In this document: one piece after another, positions 11,491 through 24,547 of the stretch
How the letters are laid out: each line of letters begins with the position of its first letter
Numbering within the stretch: the first letter of the stretch is position 1
Assembly (NCBI GenBank): GCA_004794785.1
Contig: SJOL01002939.1
Coordinates: forward strand, 678,004-742,003
Direction of reading: 5' to 3'
Source: Opisthorchis felineus
Taxonomy: Eukaryota > Platyhelminthes > Trematoda > Opisthorchiida > Opisthorchiidae
Length of the DNA: 64,000 nucleotides
The notes under the pieces: generated by a model
Databases searched by the model: none
The model's input: only the letters and a program-made list of their open reading frames with translations
Told to the model about the DNA's origin: nothing
Made by a program: the position numbers and the translations under genes

Positions 11491-12139
11491 AGAGGTTTTT
11501 CATACCACTATTAAAAATAATTGTCTTAAGTGGGGGCTGTTACCAAATTGCCACATAACTATGGCGGCCAAACGTCCTGTTAGAAAGGTGAACGGATGTC
11601 TCCAGGGAAAACTTCCAAGAACCAGATGCCTATACCATTGAACAGCCTTGAAAGAAACACATATCGTGTCCGGGTAAGGAGTCATCCACAGGATCCACCC
11701 ACCAACTTAACACAAAAGCGTGACGAAAATATTCCTCCCGGCCAGGAAGCGACAGCTGGAATAACTAATATACCCCATGAGATTTCATGTGGGTCTCAAA
11801 CAGGACGGTGCGAAGATCCTACAGCACACAGTTTGCTTGTAGCTTTCCACACTTCGTCTATTTCGTTAGAAATTTTCATCACCAACTGATTGAAACAAAA
11901 AACAATACCTCTATTTGCATATGCTGACTGGGTCTCTGTGGTAAAGGTTTCATCATTTATTTGGGCTATCTTTTACTGAGTCACTGATAACGCACAGTCA
12001 GATTGTTGCATCGCAGCAACCAGTTGACTCCAGTTATGCTGTGAAGGAGCCAGTAACCTCTGTGTGTAACCAATTTTTTGAATCAACTGGATAAATTTTG
12101 GAACCGATTGTGAAGTCATCCTTAAAGGGGTAGTTTTTA

Positions 12140-12195
12140 ACTGGGCAACATTTCGCTTCTGACACAAAAGCTTCATCAGGCCAACTGAGCAGGTC
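12140..12195 (-). ncRNA. Hammerhead-like motif, family B, copy 2
   Basis: Same layout as the 11.4 kb copy. It has a perfect CTGATGA box, GCTT/AAGC as stem II, GAAA, ATGT as stem III, and GGC/GCC at the base of stem I where copy 1 has GAC/GTC. The paired change at the stem I base is what a real helix would show. The one extra A after CTGATGA is also present. About 700 bp separate the two copies, suggesting two terminal repeats or nested insertions downstream of the GIY-YIG domain. Confidence 0.55.
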
Positions 12196-12599
12196 ACCAA
12201 ACTGGCCAGGTTTTAAGCCATACGGAGAGCCAATCAGCAAGACCTCTTCAGATTAGCACACTAGATCAGTGTTGAATGTCAGTTAAGGAGTCTTGTCGGT
12301 TAGTGTGGTCGCCTAAATCTTACGGTTGATGGGTTGGAAGACTTTCAAGTTATTTTTGAAACGGGTCTGGTTTCTTAATCTTCCACTTCAAAGTGCATCA
12401 ATTGATGATTCACCTTGGCTGCCACTGGTAGGTTTCGTTGGTCTGTGTGGGCTTGTGAGTGTTACGACAATTTGGTTGTGGGAGGAGGTGGGTGAGAGTA
12501 AGTGCACTTCAGATCTAAGCTGCTTAGGTAATGAATCCTGTTTCAGATAACCGCACACTTCCCCGTGTCAGCTCGAATGATCTAAAACCGTTCTCCACA

Positions 12600-14480
12600 G
12601 GCTCGCCAGTTCTACGCCTTCTATTCTATTTATACTGCATTGGCGACTTACACCAATCGGCCATCAGTCTTTGTGGCGTGGACCGTAGTCCCCGCCTCAA
12701 AACTTCGACATTTTCTAAATCCATTTTTTATCCCATGTCCAATGCATGTTCCGCCATTTTTGAGTCATTCAGTAACGCTTGATACTAATATGCAATTCTA
12801 GGCGGCCTGTGCCCTCCAATTCTCGTGTAAAGTTCCCTGGTTGTCTGTCCTATATAGACCTTAGCGCAGTCGTTACACTTAATTTTGTAGACACAGTCCC
12901 TGGTTCCGTTCGCCGGGAGGCGATCCTTCAATTGCACCAGTGCAGAGCACAGAGTGCTTCCCTTCTGGAAAGCTACTCTTATGTTGGCCGTATTTCGAAT
13001 CCTTTGCATGACTTCCGATGTCCCTTGTTTGTACGGAATAACAGCAGTTTCAATCCCTTCCCTGTTTGGTTTCGCCACCGGTACCAACACCCTTCGTAGC
13101 CGACGCCTAATCAAACTAGCTGGATATCCACCGCCCTGAAGTTTGTTCCTTACTTCAATTTGGGCCACTGTCCTGTTAACCTCTTCTATACACAGGGCCT
13201 TTACTCGGCGAAACATTGTGAGACAATACTAGCGAATACCGACTTCGGATGAACAAACGAGTAGTTGAAAATCGCCCCAGTGTCAGATGGCTTCTTATAC
13301 ACTGTGCTTTTTAGTTTCTACCCGACCTTATGTGTCATGCACTCTTAGAGGGGCACTGTACTCTATCTCCATACTAAATCTGCTGTGTGGGTTGAGGTCA
13401 TTCAGATAGTTGTGAAGTTCACTAATGTTGTCTCGTTTCCTCAGGACAATAGTGTCATCTATGTAACGCCAGAATATCTTAGGTGGGTACGGGACTCGGG
13501 CTAAAGCTTTCTGTTCAAAATCTTCCATGAAAATATTTGCCAAAACCGAAGATATTAGAGATCCCATTGCTAGACCATGTTCTTAAGTGTAAACCACGGG
13601 ATGAAAAAACGAAGTGAGTGAGATTCTGACATGGTCTTATACCTCCTACTATTTCATCTACCGTAAGCTGTGTCCGTTCTGAAAGAGTGGTGTCTGCTAG
13701 TAGCGGCCGTTTGGTTATTTCTAGAGAGTCCCCTTTTGGCAGATTTATATATAGCGAATTGACATCAAAACTTAAAAGAATGTCGTCTGGTCCCATGGTG
13801 ACGCCCGCTACTTTGTCGGGCGTGAGTACTAGATTTCCGGGCGAGGGTTTTTAGAATACCTGCCAAGATTCTGGCCAGTTCATGGGCTGGAAACCTACTC
13901 TGTCTACTATCGGTCTCACTGGAACATCTTTTTTTGTGGATTTTTAGTAGACCATAAAGCCGTGGTTGGATTGCACTTTTGGGGGGTAAAATCGATACCA
14001 ATTACCTTGACCTAAGTGGTTTATCATGGACCACAATTACCTGCCAACTTCAACTTTACTCTTATTAATTATAGGCGTAATCTTCCCACTATCGATCTGC
14101 CGGTAAGGACCCTCAGCTAGGTTTTGCTTAACCTTTTGTATATAATCGCTCTTGTTCATGACAACAGTGGCCTTACCCTCATTCGCCTTTGTAATCACTA
14201 TGTCGCCCACCTGTTTTTAGGGTGTTTAAGGCTCTCCGCTCTGCTGGTAAAATATTTGGAGCTCCCGGATCCTGTGACTTAAAGACTGTTACTAGCTATA
14301 CCCTTAGCTTCTCCGCCTCCACTGGACAAAGTTTTTGAAACACAGATTCAACGCTGAGAATTATTTCTTCCACCCTTATCACCCTTTTACTTACGGCAAA
14401 ACTCAAGCCCTTCTCTGAATCTCCTCCTCACCTAACGGTCTAATTGATAAATTTTCCACTCTACAATAGCTAGTAGGTTG
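12600..14480 (-). pseudogene. Penelope-like element: reverse transcriptase plus GIY-YIG endonuclease, frameshifted
   Basis: In minus-strand order: about 14.47-14.03 kb, pieces such as KATVVMNKSDYIQKVKQNL and GPYRQIDSGKITPII (N-terminal PLE region); 14001-13765, PRLYGLLKIHKK (RT motif before the palm); 13796-13515, LLSFDVNSLYINLP (first catalytic Asp); 13567-13328, MGSLISSVLANIFMEDFE and WRYIDDTIVLRK (YIDD catalytic box); 13216-12785, a basic linker then CVYKIKCNDCAKVYIGQT.RELYTRI, the GIY-YIG nuclease; then MAEHALDMG near 12740. Domain order RT then GIY-YIG defines Penelope-like elements. Frames shift between blocks and internal stops occur, so it is an inactive copy. The catalytic motifs YIDD and YIG are still readable. 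Confidence 0.88.
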
Positions 14481-17400
14481 CTCACGCTTCATTGGTTGGT
14501 TGTGCTTGTGCTCGCAAGTAATACTTTTCGGAAATTCTGCTCACTGCACCGATTCCGTCTCATCGGTGTAAAAAAATACTCAGAACATTGGGGAAAAATA
14601 TTGGGTTTCGTGAACTGAGGGCTAAACTACATAAAATAAATTGTCAACCAATTTACTGACACTTTTACCTTGAGAATGCGTCTATGCAACTCCCATAAGG
14701 TTAACTGTCAGGCAAAACACGGTTACCATTCCCCTCTAGGTCAAAACAGGCTTGTGCTTATGTTCAAGGGCGTGTCGAAGCGAAAATTGGGAAAGTAAAA
14801 TAAATCAAGGTCAGTAATTATATGAAATCGTTAATAGGCAAGCGGCTCATTGAGGTTAGTGCTCTCCTGGGGCAAACTGTTTTCGATAAGACAACCCAAA
14901 CTTCATCATACCCTCGTGTTTTCCATAGCGTCGCTGGATTTTTGTTCCTCTCAATCATCTGTACTACCAGTCGACAGAATCACGTAAGCAAAGCAATCAC
15001 ATGATAGATGGCTGATCCGGCATTATCACATTACCGGCATTACCGCCCAAAAATCGTACACAAAAGTAAACACTTATGGCCTGCACTAAGGTAAACCTAT
15101 GCTGGAAAGTCAATAATCACAGTACAGTATTTCGTTCTTATTGAGAATCATCACGAGGAGTCTTAGAGTGATTCAAACACGAAGTAAACCGGTAAGTAAA
15201 CGGACATTATAATTCAGGCTGTCTAACCTATGCTGATTCCGCTCAAATGTTAAAGCCCGCATTCGAAAATTCGAAAACTGAAGCATAACAAGTATTTGGT
15301 CTGGAGCTTGTTCTTGTTAGCCTAGCACGCTTCTAGAGTGTTTTAGAAGATTCCGGGATGGTGAAACAACGAAAAAGACTTCGGACTAATGTAAGAGCTT
15401 TAGGCAAACGGAGAATTTTCACCGATGACCTGAGAAAGCGATCGGCGGCTTCCGATAAAAATTGTCTTCTTCAGGGTTTTTTTCTTTTCTCTTGTGATCT
15501 TTTATGGTTTAGGAGTCTTTGAAGACACGTTTATATTAGAGGTGTGCGTGTGTGCAATTTTGGCTCAGATTCCGTGTGTTCACGCTCTCAAGGCATTACA
15601 AAATGCTCGCGATTTAGGTATGTGAATACAGAGTAGGGACTGTGATCATCGTTCGTGCCTGCTCGTATTGTCCCAGCAAGCCTACTAATAAATCAGGTCT
15701 CACCGCCGTAATTTTGATTATGCTGTCACGAGTAAAATGAATTAGATTAAAATTCTGGGGGAAGATTTCTCTTGGGAGACGTGTTGAATAATTTTGAGCG
15801 GGGTTAATTTATGGAGAAAAGGGCTAGACTAGAGATGTCAGCTACCAAGTATCTGTTGTAACGACCTTGGGCTGTCTCATCGGTTCAGAATGCCGGTGAC
15901 GAACGCGTTCGTTTGTTTGGTTAGTTCTTGAAACAATATTCTGGAGTGAATAACGACTGAGCAAAAATTGTCTTTTTCTAATCTAAAAGGTTTGGTTGAT
16001 TATTGAATATGACGGGGACCAAATTACTCTACTTTAACTCTGTGGCAGCCAACAGCGACGGACAATCTTAATCGCCACTTTTTAATTCATTTCCACGATT
16101 CCAGGAAAGTTGCCGTTGATCTTATTAGTTGAAGTTCAACTATGAACCTTTATAGCATACTTCAACTGAATTACTGAATGAACATCCTGGCACAACCTAA
16201 TCTATGACACTAGAGAGGCCGTCTTCGACTGACCTATTAGAGTTCGCCACGTAAAATTTCTACTGTGTTTATCGCACATTATTGGTGTAAATCGACTCCT
16301 CTGCAATTCCGTATTTGATCAGTCTTTGGTTTGCTCATGGGTTTCTTGTAAAGGTAGGGGTATGTTTCGTTGGTTGGGAATCATCTCATATTAGGGGTTT
16401 TTCTCGTGACTGCGTACATACAGTACATCCTAAAATATTCGTCTTCAAACTCAGTTAAACAACTTCAGAGTATGCAGCCAAGGTTCAGGTCATCCGTTGA
16501 ATCAAACAAACTTGTAATTAGTTTCTTACCTTTCGATTAAGGGATTTTCAACTTCTGCTTGCATACCCTGTTTTTAGATAGGCGTTCCGGAAATGACAGA
16601 TGTGATCACACAACGTGTGTGGTAACGAAAGGTCATCTCTTAGGGGATATCATAAATTACTTTACTCAAAAATGGGAGAATTGGGTCGAAGCTGAGAAGA
16701 CCGGTGAAACTTCTCATGGATAGATCGCTTTGTTTGGAACTGGAAGTTGTCCACCCAACACAGGGTACAAACGAAAGTTACGATTTCTAAATCCATTCAG
16801 GAACCTGGTTGAAGCTGAGTGGTGGAGAAAGGTGATACCGAACATTGGTCTTCCTGTCCAAGAAGTGGGCTGCCTTCAAACACAAGCAAACAACATGGGA
16901 TTCTAATTACTATGGTTAATTGTGTTCTTGCCCAGGGCTGCGGAATGCGTTTGCGCAGCTCCTTCGATCGAGTGGTGGTATTAACGAACGGCTTAGTCAA
17001 GGACTACTTGGGTTCTGTGTGGACAAAGTGCGAAAAGAATGACTCTATTGTTATCTTCATTAGATCAGTTGGATATAGAGAGTGATTCAGGTTTGTTCGA
17101 ATATCTCAGCTCTCGTTTATTTTAGAGCCTTTAAGTGTTTGGGCCTTGATTTTCTAACCAACGACACAGCCGCTTTTATGTTCGGTTCTTCGATGGACAG
17201 CAGCCAATATGAGGTGTGCTGCGTGAGGTACTCTGAAGTTGCTAAGCTCAAAGCTTCGTATTTGCAGGCCATATTATGTGCTCGGTAAACTTATATCGAG
17301 AAGGACACACGATCGATGCTCATCATGTGAGCGTGCAATGGACCATTCTGGACAATGAATTATGTTACTTACCTAGAGGATAGCATGTGGTCAATCTTTG

Positions 17401-18812
17401 GCTGATTGTTAACGATGAAAACCATTTGAATGGGTAGATATGGTTGAATAATGACAGGACAGGCTGAATAGCTCTGGGATAAGTATCTTCTATCTTGTGG
17501 TCAATCCCTTCAGATAATTGAGACAGTAAATAATAATATCAAGTACAGTGAATCCAAAAGAGCTGGGAGGAGGCTGTGATGCGCAGCATTCAGCCACATA
17601 ACCAACAGATAAAAGCTCAAACAGTTGCTACCTCTAGGAGTCCTCTCAACGGAAGTAGACTATTCGTTTCATCTTCCTTCACAGACTGAAAATAAGATCA
17701 AATTACCTTGGCTTGAAGCAAGGGGCTTATCAAACAGACTTTTGTATCTACCTGGTAGAATATGGTATCCAATGGTGGGAAGAGTTTTTATTGGATGGAC
17801 CAGGTAAACCAATGTACCCCTGGGTATGAAGCTGGGAGACCGTAACATCATTAAATAAGTGGAAACTGGTGGTGGCGCCATGGTTGCCGATGAAAGCTTG
17901 CACCGGGGCATGGTAAACGAGCAGCACCAATAACAGCACATATCAGTTTGCTCAGCAGTCTGTTGTCTTTAAGCACGCTTGACGAACGTGTTCCTAACAT
18001 CGTATCCCAGCGATGTAATGCTTCCATGAGCTTCATTCCTTCCCTCAACTTACTGCTGCTGTTCTGAACCAGGCTGGTTGTGAATTTGCTCGCAAACTTC
18101 GTCAAGAAGGTTCAAAACGTGAGCATTCATTCTAATGATAAGTCAAACCGAGGAGGACTTGCCGAAGCACATGCTTGTTCGATGACCATCTGCTGAAAAG
18201 ATAAAAAAATGTCATGTTTCTACATCAGTGGCCTTTTGGACGGTCCAAGTTGACCCTGTTGGCATTTCATGACTCAAGGCCACCCCACATGCTGCGTACG
18301 CGCAACTGCCACCATAAAAAAGAAAGTGAAACGGGTTTCATATAAGTTAAGTAAGCCACCCTTCAAAGCATACGTAATCAAGATGAAAGTAGCGGTGATA
18401 TTTGCACCTTTCTTTAGCGTAGGCGCTGTACCCCTTGAGGGAATATGGCTCTTGAAACAAGTCACTTTGGGCGGACTGGTCCTTATGGAAGGAACCGATA
18501 AATCCACCCACCTTTCAACAGCTTGTCAGTTTTGTTGACATTTTATCCTGCAGATCATTTGCCTTATCATAAATATTCTAGTAGAGGCTGGTTTTATTCA
18601 TATGGTCACCAGAAAACTCATGCATCTAGGACGCCAAAAACACGCTGAAATTTTGGCATTCCTCTAGACCAAGCCTCCCTTCAAATGGCATTGAACTCAG
18701 TCATTTTGCCAAGGTTTATTTTCCCCTTTTTCCCTCCAGTCTCTTGTGCATATATGTTGTACATGAAGTTGGGATCATCGGTGAAGTTTTGATATTTACT
18801 CAGCCTCATTCA

Positions 18813-19012
18813 GGGGCGAGATGGCTCAGCGGTAACAGCGCGTATGTACTGACCGGAAGGTTCGTAAGGTTCGGAAGGTTCGAACCCAACCTCTGCCTCT
18901 TGACTTCCCCTGCCTAGGCTTGGGCAACCTGGCAGTATCCCATCCCTCTTGCCTCCTTCTGGTAGCATAGCAGTTAGGCACCAAAAGGGTGCTACAGCTG
19001 AACAATTTTTTT
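18813..19012 (+). mobile_element. tRNA-derived SINE, family 1
   Basis: The head carries pol III boxes: A box TGGCTCAGCGG (18822-18832) and B box GGTTCGAACC (18877-18886). The body reads CCTAGGCTTGGGCAACCTGG and later AGGGTGCTACAGCTGAAC, and the tail is a T run. The body matches the minus-strand copy at 21345-21584 from head to tail, which confirms a dispersed element rather than a tRNA gene. It lies in the intron in antisense orientation to the receptor. Confidence 0.8.
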
Positions 19013-20866
19013 CAGCCCCATTCTCCTGCTTTGCAGAGACCTGTTGGTCTGACCTGATGAATACCTCAGAACATCACCCAGGAGGCAAGCATGACGTATA
19101 AAGTTCTGCGGTGAATTTGTCATTCGTACCCATATATTTTGCATAGGGGTTAAATGACAGATTGCTAGCTGAACACTAGACCTACCACAAAGTCCCGTTA
19201 AAGCATTGATAACGGCTCTTCGTTTGAATCCAACTCTGCCTTTAGACTTATTCCAAGCCCAATATTTAAAAAAGCCAAGCAACCATTGTTGACTTTTCAG
19301 CATTCCTCCTTCGGAGATTGACTGCCATAGAGTAGCCACTGTGGAAGATCGGTGAATGGAATAAGTTGTCATGAAGGTTATAGACCTCGTCACCCCATAA
19401 AAGACGACTCAAACTATTATGTCCCTACGCTCTGCACATGCCGGGTGTTCGGGCAGTTGGGCCATCAACTTTGCTGTCGCTCGCTCGCACAAACATTCCG
19501 TCTCTATGCAAAGAAACGAAAGTGAGGCTTATTGTATCATAGAATGGTGAGAATACTGCAAATATTCCAAAACCGGCCCCCGGATGGTCTGGGAGTGCTG
19601 GTCACAATGTGATATCATCACCTGCTGAATGGGATTTCAAGGCTATTTATTATAATGTTGTTCTCACAAGCGGTTATTTCATGTATCCATTGTGGATTTT
19701 GGTAGAGATAACCAACGTCAAAGAAACTCACGAACCGGTGACACCACGCAGGGTCCATCGTCTCCGTAGGGGAAGAACGGGCTCAAAACTAAATGAACGG
19801 TCAATGGCTGTAAGCTAACAAGTAGAAACCGCTTCGTAAATTTACACGGTTCCTCCGAAACCGCCATTAACATGGGAACAGCAGGTATCAGGGATTGTCA
19901 CTCTAAAGGAAAAACCCTGTATCTTCAATTATGGTGCATTTTAGCAAACTGGCTAGTACATTTTATAGGGTCATCAATCACATGAAACGTGTGTCGTCTA
20001 CTTCTGACACGAGTGGTCCTTCAACTCAGCTATGTTCTGCAGCTTGAAATTCAATATTTGTCTATTTACAAACAGACTTCCCCACGTTTCATTAAACCGA
20101 ACTTCGTGTTTTGGTACGTCGGTCTATTGTTCATGTCAAAAACATCGTAAGTTGGTTAAAAGAGGCGAGCGGAAACTCGGAGGTACATTTCACGGAACTT
20201 ACTGGACATCTGGTCGTTTTTAATACAGCCCACAATCTCCTGCTGTGGCCAAAAAGACCATTTCCCCCAGGAGATAAGCGAACAGCCACTAATGGCAGCC
20301 ACTTACTTTTGTATTGGACACGGTGACTATACTGTATTGTCTTTACTCTTCACAGGTTATCCGATAAACCCTTCATTCCGGGATCAACTCACTCTGTTCG
20401 CACAGTTGACATAATCAAAATCTTTATATTCTCTCACTAATTGGAAGAACGAAGCCATTTGCAGTGTGGGGAATCTTTGGAAACATGAATTTGTGAGGCA
20501 TGCTGAGCGGCCTAGAAATCACGGCGGCTGCCAGGGTTTTCGGACTTAGGAGTGATCTTCGATCGTACAATATACGGAAAGGCGGTACAATTATCCGAAC
20601 TTCACTAATGAAAGCGATACTGGGAAAATATCTGAAAATATCTGAAAAATATCTAAAGTATCTGACCGTAGTTGGGTTTCGACAAAAATACCATGTAGCC
20701 AAGGGGCTACGATTATGTTTCTTGTTAACCTCTCTGTCCGTTTTCGGAGCAAGTCAAGGTGTGTGAAGAAATAACTTTCGTTATCGAAAACTACCATTTG
20801 ATGTGCATCAGTTATCTATTCTTGAAACGCAATTTCCGATTTCTAGTGAATTGGCAATAGGCTGTC

Positions 20867-20869
<3 letters not shown>

Positions 20870-20900
<31 letters not shown>
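20870..20900. repeat. (TA)n microsatellite
   Basis: About 31 bp of uninterrupted TA repeat. Confidence 0.98.
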
Positions 20901-20902
<2 letters not shown>

Positions 20903-21344
20903 CCTGACACTTTCTTTTCAGAATTGTTTGCTTCTGCTGACTCCATCCCCGTCACCATTATGTCTACTTTGGATCAAGCGTTTTGTGTCGTTGCTGGAGG
21001 AATGGAGAGAAAAGCAAGAAGACGTCAAAGATGTTGGGCGGGTAATCCAACTGGAAGTCAACCAACTCAGCAAGGTTCAGCTTGATTCGGCGCTCGAAAA
21101 AGGGGTGGCATAAAACGTTGGAACCTTGAAGTGGCGGTGAGGATCTTTTTGTAAAGCCTTTGCCTACAAAATCTGCATACTACACTCACCGCTACTCATG
21201 TGTGCGCTGCCAACGATAGCATAGGATCAGTAGAATTATGTTAGAACATGGTAATTAAAGTAAGACATTGCGCATGAATCTGACAATCTATCACTCTGCG
21301 GAAGGAGTGTGCTGGTAGTATCAGCAAACCAGTAAACGCAATGG

Positions 21345-21357
21345 TAATAATAATAAC

Positions 21358-21395
<38 letters not shown>

Positions 21396-21584
21396 TAATA
21401 ATAATCGTTCAGCTGTAGCACCATTTTAGCGCATAACTGCCAGGCCATCCAAAGGCAGAGCGAGGGCTGGGATACTGTCAGTTTGCCCAAGCCCAGACAG
21501 GAGTAGTCGATATACCGGAGTTGGGTTGGGAGCATGGACCTGCGGGCCAGTACATTTGCCCCTTAACGACTGACATATCTCGAG
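21345..21584 (-). mobile_element. tRNA-derived SINE, family 1, with (TTA)n tail
   Basis: On the minus strand the order is a decayed tRNA-like head (GAGATATGTCAGTCG...GTACTGG), a body with CTGGGCTTGGGCAAACTGAC and ATGGTGCTACAGCTGAAC, then a (TTA)n tail written as TAA repeats at 21345-21405 on the plus strand. It parallels the 18.8 kb copy. Translation of the tail gives a poly-Tyr frame that is not a gene. Confidence 0.75.
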
Positions 21585-22062
21585 CTGTTTACTAGTTGCT
21601 TTTCCAATGAAAACATTGGTGAGTGTCGTCAAAAAATGGACAACGAAGATCTGAACTATCGTCAATACCTGAAGTTGTTTGAAAGCATGCGGTTAAATGG
21701 AATGAAGGGTGTTCCGCTAGGCGGAGACTTGTGTCGAATTGCATATCGTCAGTCTTGTTCCAAGGTAGACGTTGTTGCTCACTAGTTTAAACCACTGCTG
21801 GCTTGGAAAGCCTATGCTGCATGCCTGTCTTTTACTGACTATGCTGATGTTTTTGTCGCATTGGCGGAGGTCGATTACTACTGTAATTTAGCTACACTAG
21901 CGGTGGACAGGACCCGGCGAATTTGGGTGCAACGCGCCTGTTTAGTGGAGCCTAATCGGTCTTTCGTTGTAATGTTTTTCGCTAATTTTCTACACTATGA
22001 CTGACCATTTGTTATGGTTTTATGAGCTTGACAAGTTGCAATATGTTCATCCGGTGACTTAC

Positions 22063-22280
22063 TTTGAAAAATGAATAGGTTGATCCTCCGTAGAGAGTCC
22101 CGTATTTGATTTTGGTTTGCCTCGTCAGATCTTCCACATTTTCGATCTCTGTCTCCATTCGATCAATCGTTAGAAAGGCAGCCAAGTTGGCCGTGTACGA
22201 AGATACCATGATAAGGATGAAAAACCACCAGATGGTTCCGATAATTCGAGTTGACGTGGCTCTCGGAGAGATGTCACACC
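22063..22280 (-). CDS. iGluR exon: M3 gating helix and start of S2
   Basis: Acceptor TTTGTTAG, donor GTAAGT. The exon opens with two bases that complete the Gly codon of the pore exon, then [14 protein letters not shown]. The M3 helix carries [11 protein letters not shown], the near-invariant iGluR gating motif. S2 begins with [11 protein letters not shown], then QTKIKYG and GGSTYSFFK. The Ser-Thr pair after GG is where S2 contacts the glutamate gamma-carboxyl in family members. The exon ends in phase 0 and continues directly into HSDIPTY of the 11.0 kb exon. Nothing in it is broken: no stop, no frameshift and no loss of the motif. Confidence 0.96.
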
Positions 22281-24149
22281 CTAACAAAGTGAACAATTTC
22301 TCGTTAGAGGCATTCGAGATAAAAATCACCAAAGAGTAAAAACCAGTCTATTTTACTAGTAAAAACCAACCTCTTTGAGCAAAATCCCGTTTTTTTACAA
22401 GTCTTTTAGAAATATGAGGAATAAACTGGTCCCAAACTTTTATGGAGGGCTACTCACTTAAAAATGGAGAATGTGATGTGAGATATGACTGAGCAACCTG
22501 CACCTGATAGTGTAAGGAAATTCCCTCCGTCATTATCTGCTTAAAACTTTCAAGCCCTAAACAGTATGCGGCTTTATCGTAACATGATAAAGTAACTGTT
22601 TAAACTCCACCATTTCACAGAATGTATCCAGGAAAGGTGCCTGGAATGCACAAATAAGGTGGATCGTTACACTCAGGTAAATACATGCATTCCGTCAATG
22701 TGAAACGATACATCAGCGTACACTGAATCGAAGGACAGCGTAATTTTAATGTGATTAGGGCCTCAGTAATTTTTCGATTACGCTTTTCATCGAGCCCTCC
22801 TTCATCTACGCATTTTGCCCTGATTCTTCAAGTTGTTCGTGTTTTCGTACATTTTTCACTCGCTCAGTGATATGAAATGGTATGGTAATGGATTTGATGC
22901 ATCTAACAGACCCTGTTCCCTCGGAAGCCAGACAAGTATTTTTTTAGTCATTACAAATGTACTTCCTACTAAACAATTGTCAATGATCGGGGAGGTAGGC
23001 AGACAGGATTGTGACATCTTGACTATCTGATTTTATTTACATCATCGCATTAAATGACAGGATGTTATGTGCCAGAAAATAATGGCAACGTGGTGGGATG
23101 ATTTGGCACCGAATCTTTGTTGTACCGGTCTCTACTATCATCGCTCTTGTACCCCGGGCAAACAGAATACTCTGTTCCAATATTTCCTTTTCTAAAAATA
23201 ATACTGAGGTTTGCTGTCCCGCAAAAACCTGCCCAAAATACGTCGTACATAAAAATCAATAGCTCGTACTATCTGCACTGTACATAATTATTTGCGTTGG
23301 TAATTTTTGTGGAAGTTGGTGAGGAAAACAACGTGGATGTTCACTCACCAAACGATGAACTCGGTCTTCTCATTGCTCACTAGCCTTGAGCTTTGTCTAC
23401 ACCAGAAAGCAGGAGTTAATGGTAAGACATAACTTTCACATTGGCAACTTTGGGATGCTAATTCTGTGATAGAGTAATTAGGCAAATCAGCGTGATTAAA
23501 TTTCAGTGGCTACTAATTCGTCAGTCGGTAGTTTGCAATACCCATTGCAATGACTACAATGTTTTGCAATGGTCATGACGTGACGTAATTCAGAGAGCCG
23601 GTCCACCCCTAGTCCGGATACGGTAGCTCAGTCTGCATCTTGGTTTTCTCAAAGGTTCAGTGTGTATATTTTCTCTGCTTTTGTACACTTAGTGTACCGA
23701 TACTTTCCGCCGAAGAAAAAATTCGACCTGTATTTTTTACTATCATAGGTCTTGCCGCATTTATGAACCGGATGTTGACTACCCTATTCGTCAGCCAGGA
23801 AAGTGTAAAAACATGGTTCTTCCTCAACGGATTCTTCACCAATAAAGTAGAAGAAAGATGTCATATGACGTCCTCACAAAGTCTTTCTTCTCAGCCACAC
23901 ACAGCTGTTCCGTAGACGGTCGACCACGTACGTCAAACGTGTCGACCGTTTCACTAAAGCACCTCCCACTCCATTGGGAACGTACGATCACCAGTGCTGG
24001 AGTATGTTCGACAGTTTGCGCTAGAAAGAAGCCTTGTGCAATAGTTACACCTCATGTGGTATAGTGAACAGGTCCTGTGGACTACAGAATCCTTTCCATC
24101 CAACATAATCCAATCTAGAAACGGCTTAAAGGTACTCATTTTCATATCA

Positions 24150-24290
24150 CTGTCGTCTGAACACTCCTCCTCTTGTCCTGGAGCAACTATTCTGGGGAGT
24201 CCACACCAAATAGGTAGGGGGCACTGGACTCGAGTTCCACTCTTATTAAAGCTCATCATCATTAACCATGCAGGGTTTTGTACTTCGGAC
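24150..24290 (-). mobile_element. SINE family 2, body only, minus strand
   Basis: The reverse complement contains GATGAGCTTTAATAAGAGTG and GTGTGGACTCCCCAGAATAG, matching the body of the 24.55 kb copy (GATGAGCTCTAATAAGAGCA, GTGAGGACTCAGCAGAATAA). The tRNA-like head is missing or decayed. Confidence 0.6.
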
Positions 24291-24547
24291 ATGTGCTATG
24301 CAAGGCTGGATTGTTACCACTACTCCTTCAGCTCACACTGGAAGCACCTGAATTTTCACATCTGTACAGGCGGATGTGTTCACGCCTGAGCGATATGGTT
24401 GGTTTACCCGATGGTTCGGGCGGCGACCCAGCGACTGTCCTGACTGTGTCGATGGACTGACCCACCTGCCAGAACTTCCCAGTCAGGTACCGCCACGTGT
24501 GCTTTTTGATTAGGTGTAGGTGGTTTCGGGATTTGTAGAACTTATGT

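Larger units (their letters stand above)
11141..22062 (-). other. Intron between M3 and S2 exons
   Basis: 10.9 kb, the longest intron in the joined model. It contains the Penelope-like element and its flanking hammerhead-like motifs (11.4-14.5 kb), a SINE at 18.8 kb, an AT microsatellite at 20.87 kb and a SINE with TAA tail at 21.35-21.58 kb. Open frames at 16797-17085, 17625-18105 and 18992-19393 may be parts of further dispersed repeats, but I cannot name them. Nothing else stands out between 14.6 and 16.7 kb. Confidence 0.6.

Noticed and set aside
12779..13139. Plus-strand frames of 61-106 codons
   Set aside because: They are antisense to the Penelope-like RT and GIY-YIG region, whose conserved motifs are on the minus strand.
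16797..17085. Frames on both strands that look like a dispersed fluke repeat
   Set aside because: No second copy inside the window and no recognisable domain, so not listed as an element.
18822..18887. tRNA gene
   Set aside because: A and B boxes are present but the arms do not form a cloverleaf, and the same head is followed by the same body at 21.4 kb. It is a SINE.
21236..21535. Tyrosine-rich minus-strand frame
   Set aside because: The Tyr run is the translation of the (TTA)n tail of a SINE, not a protein.
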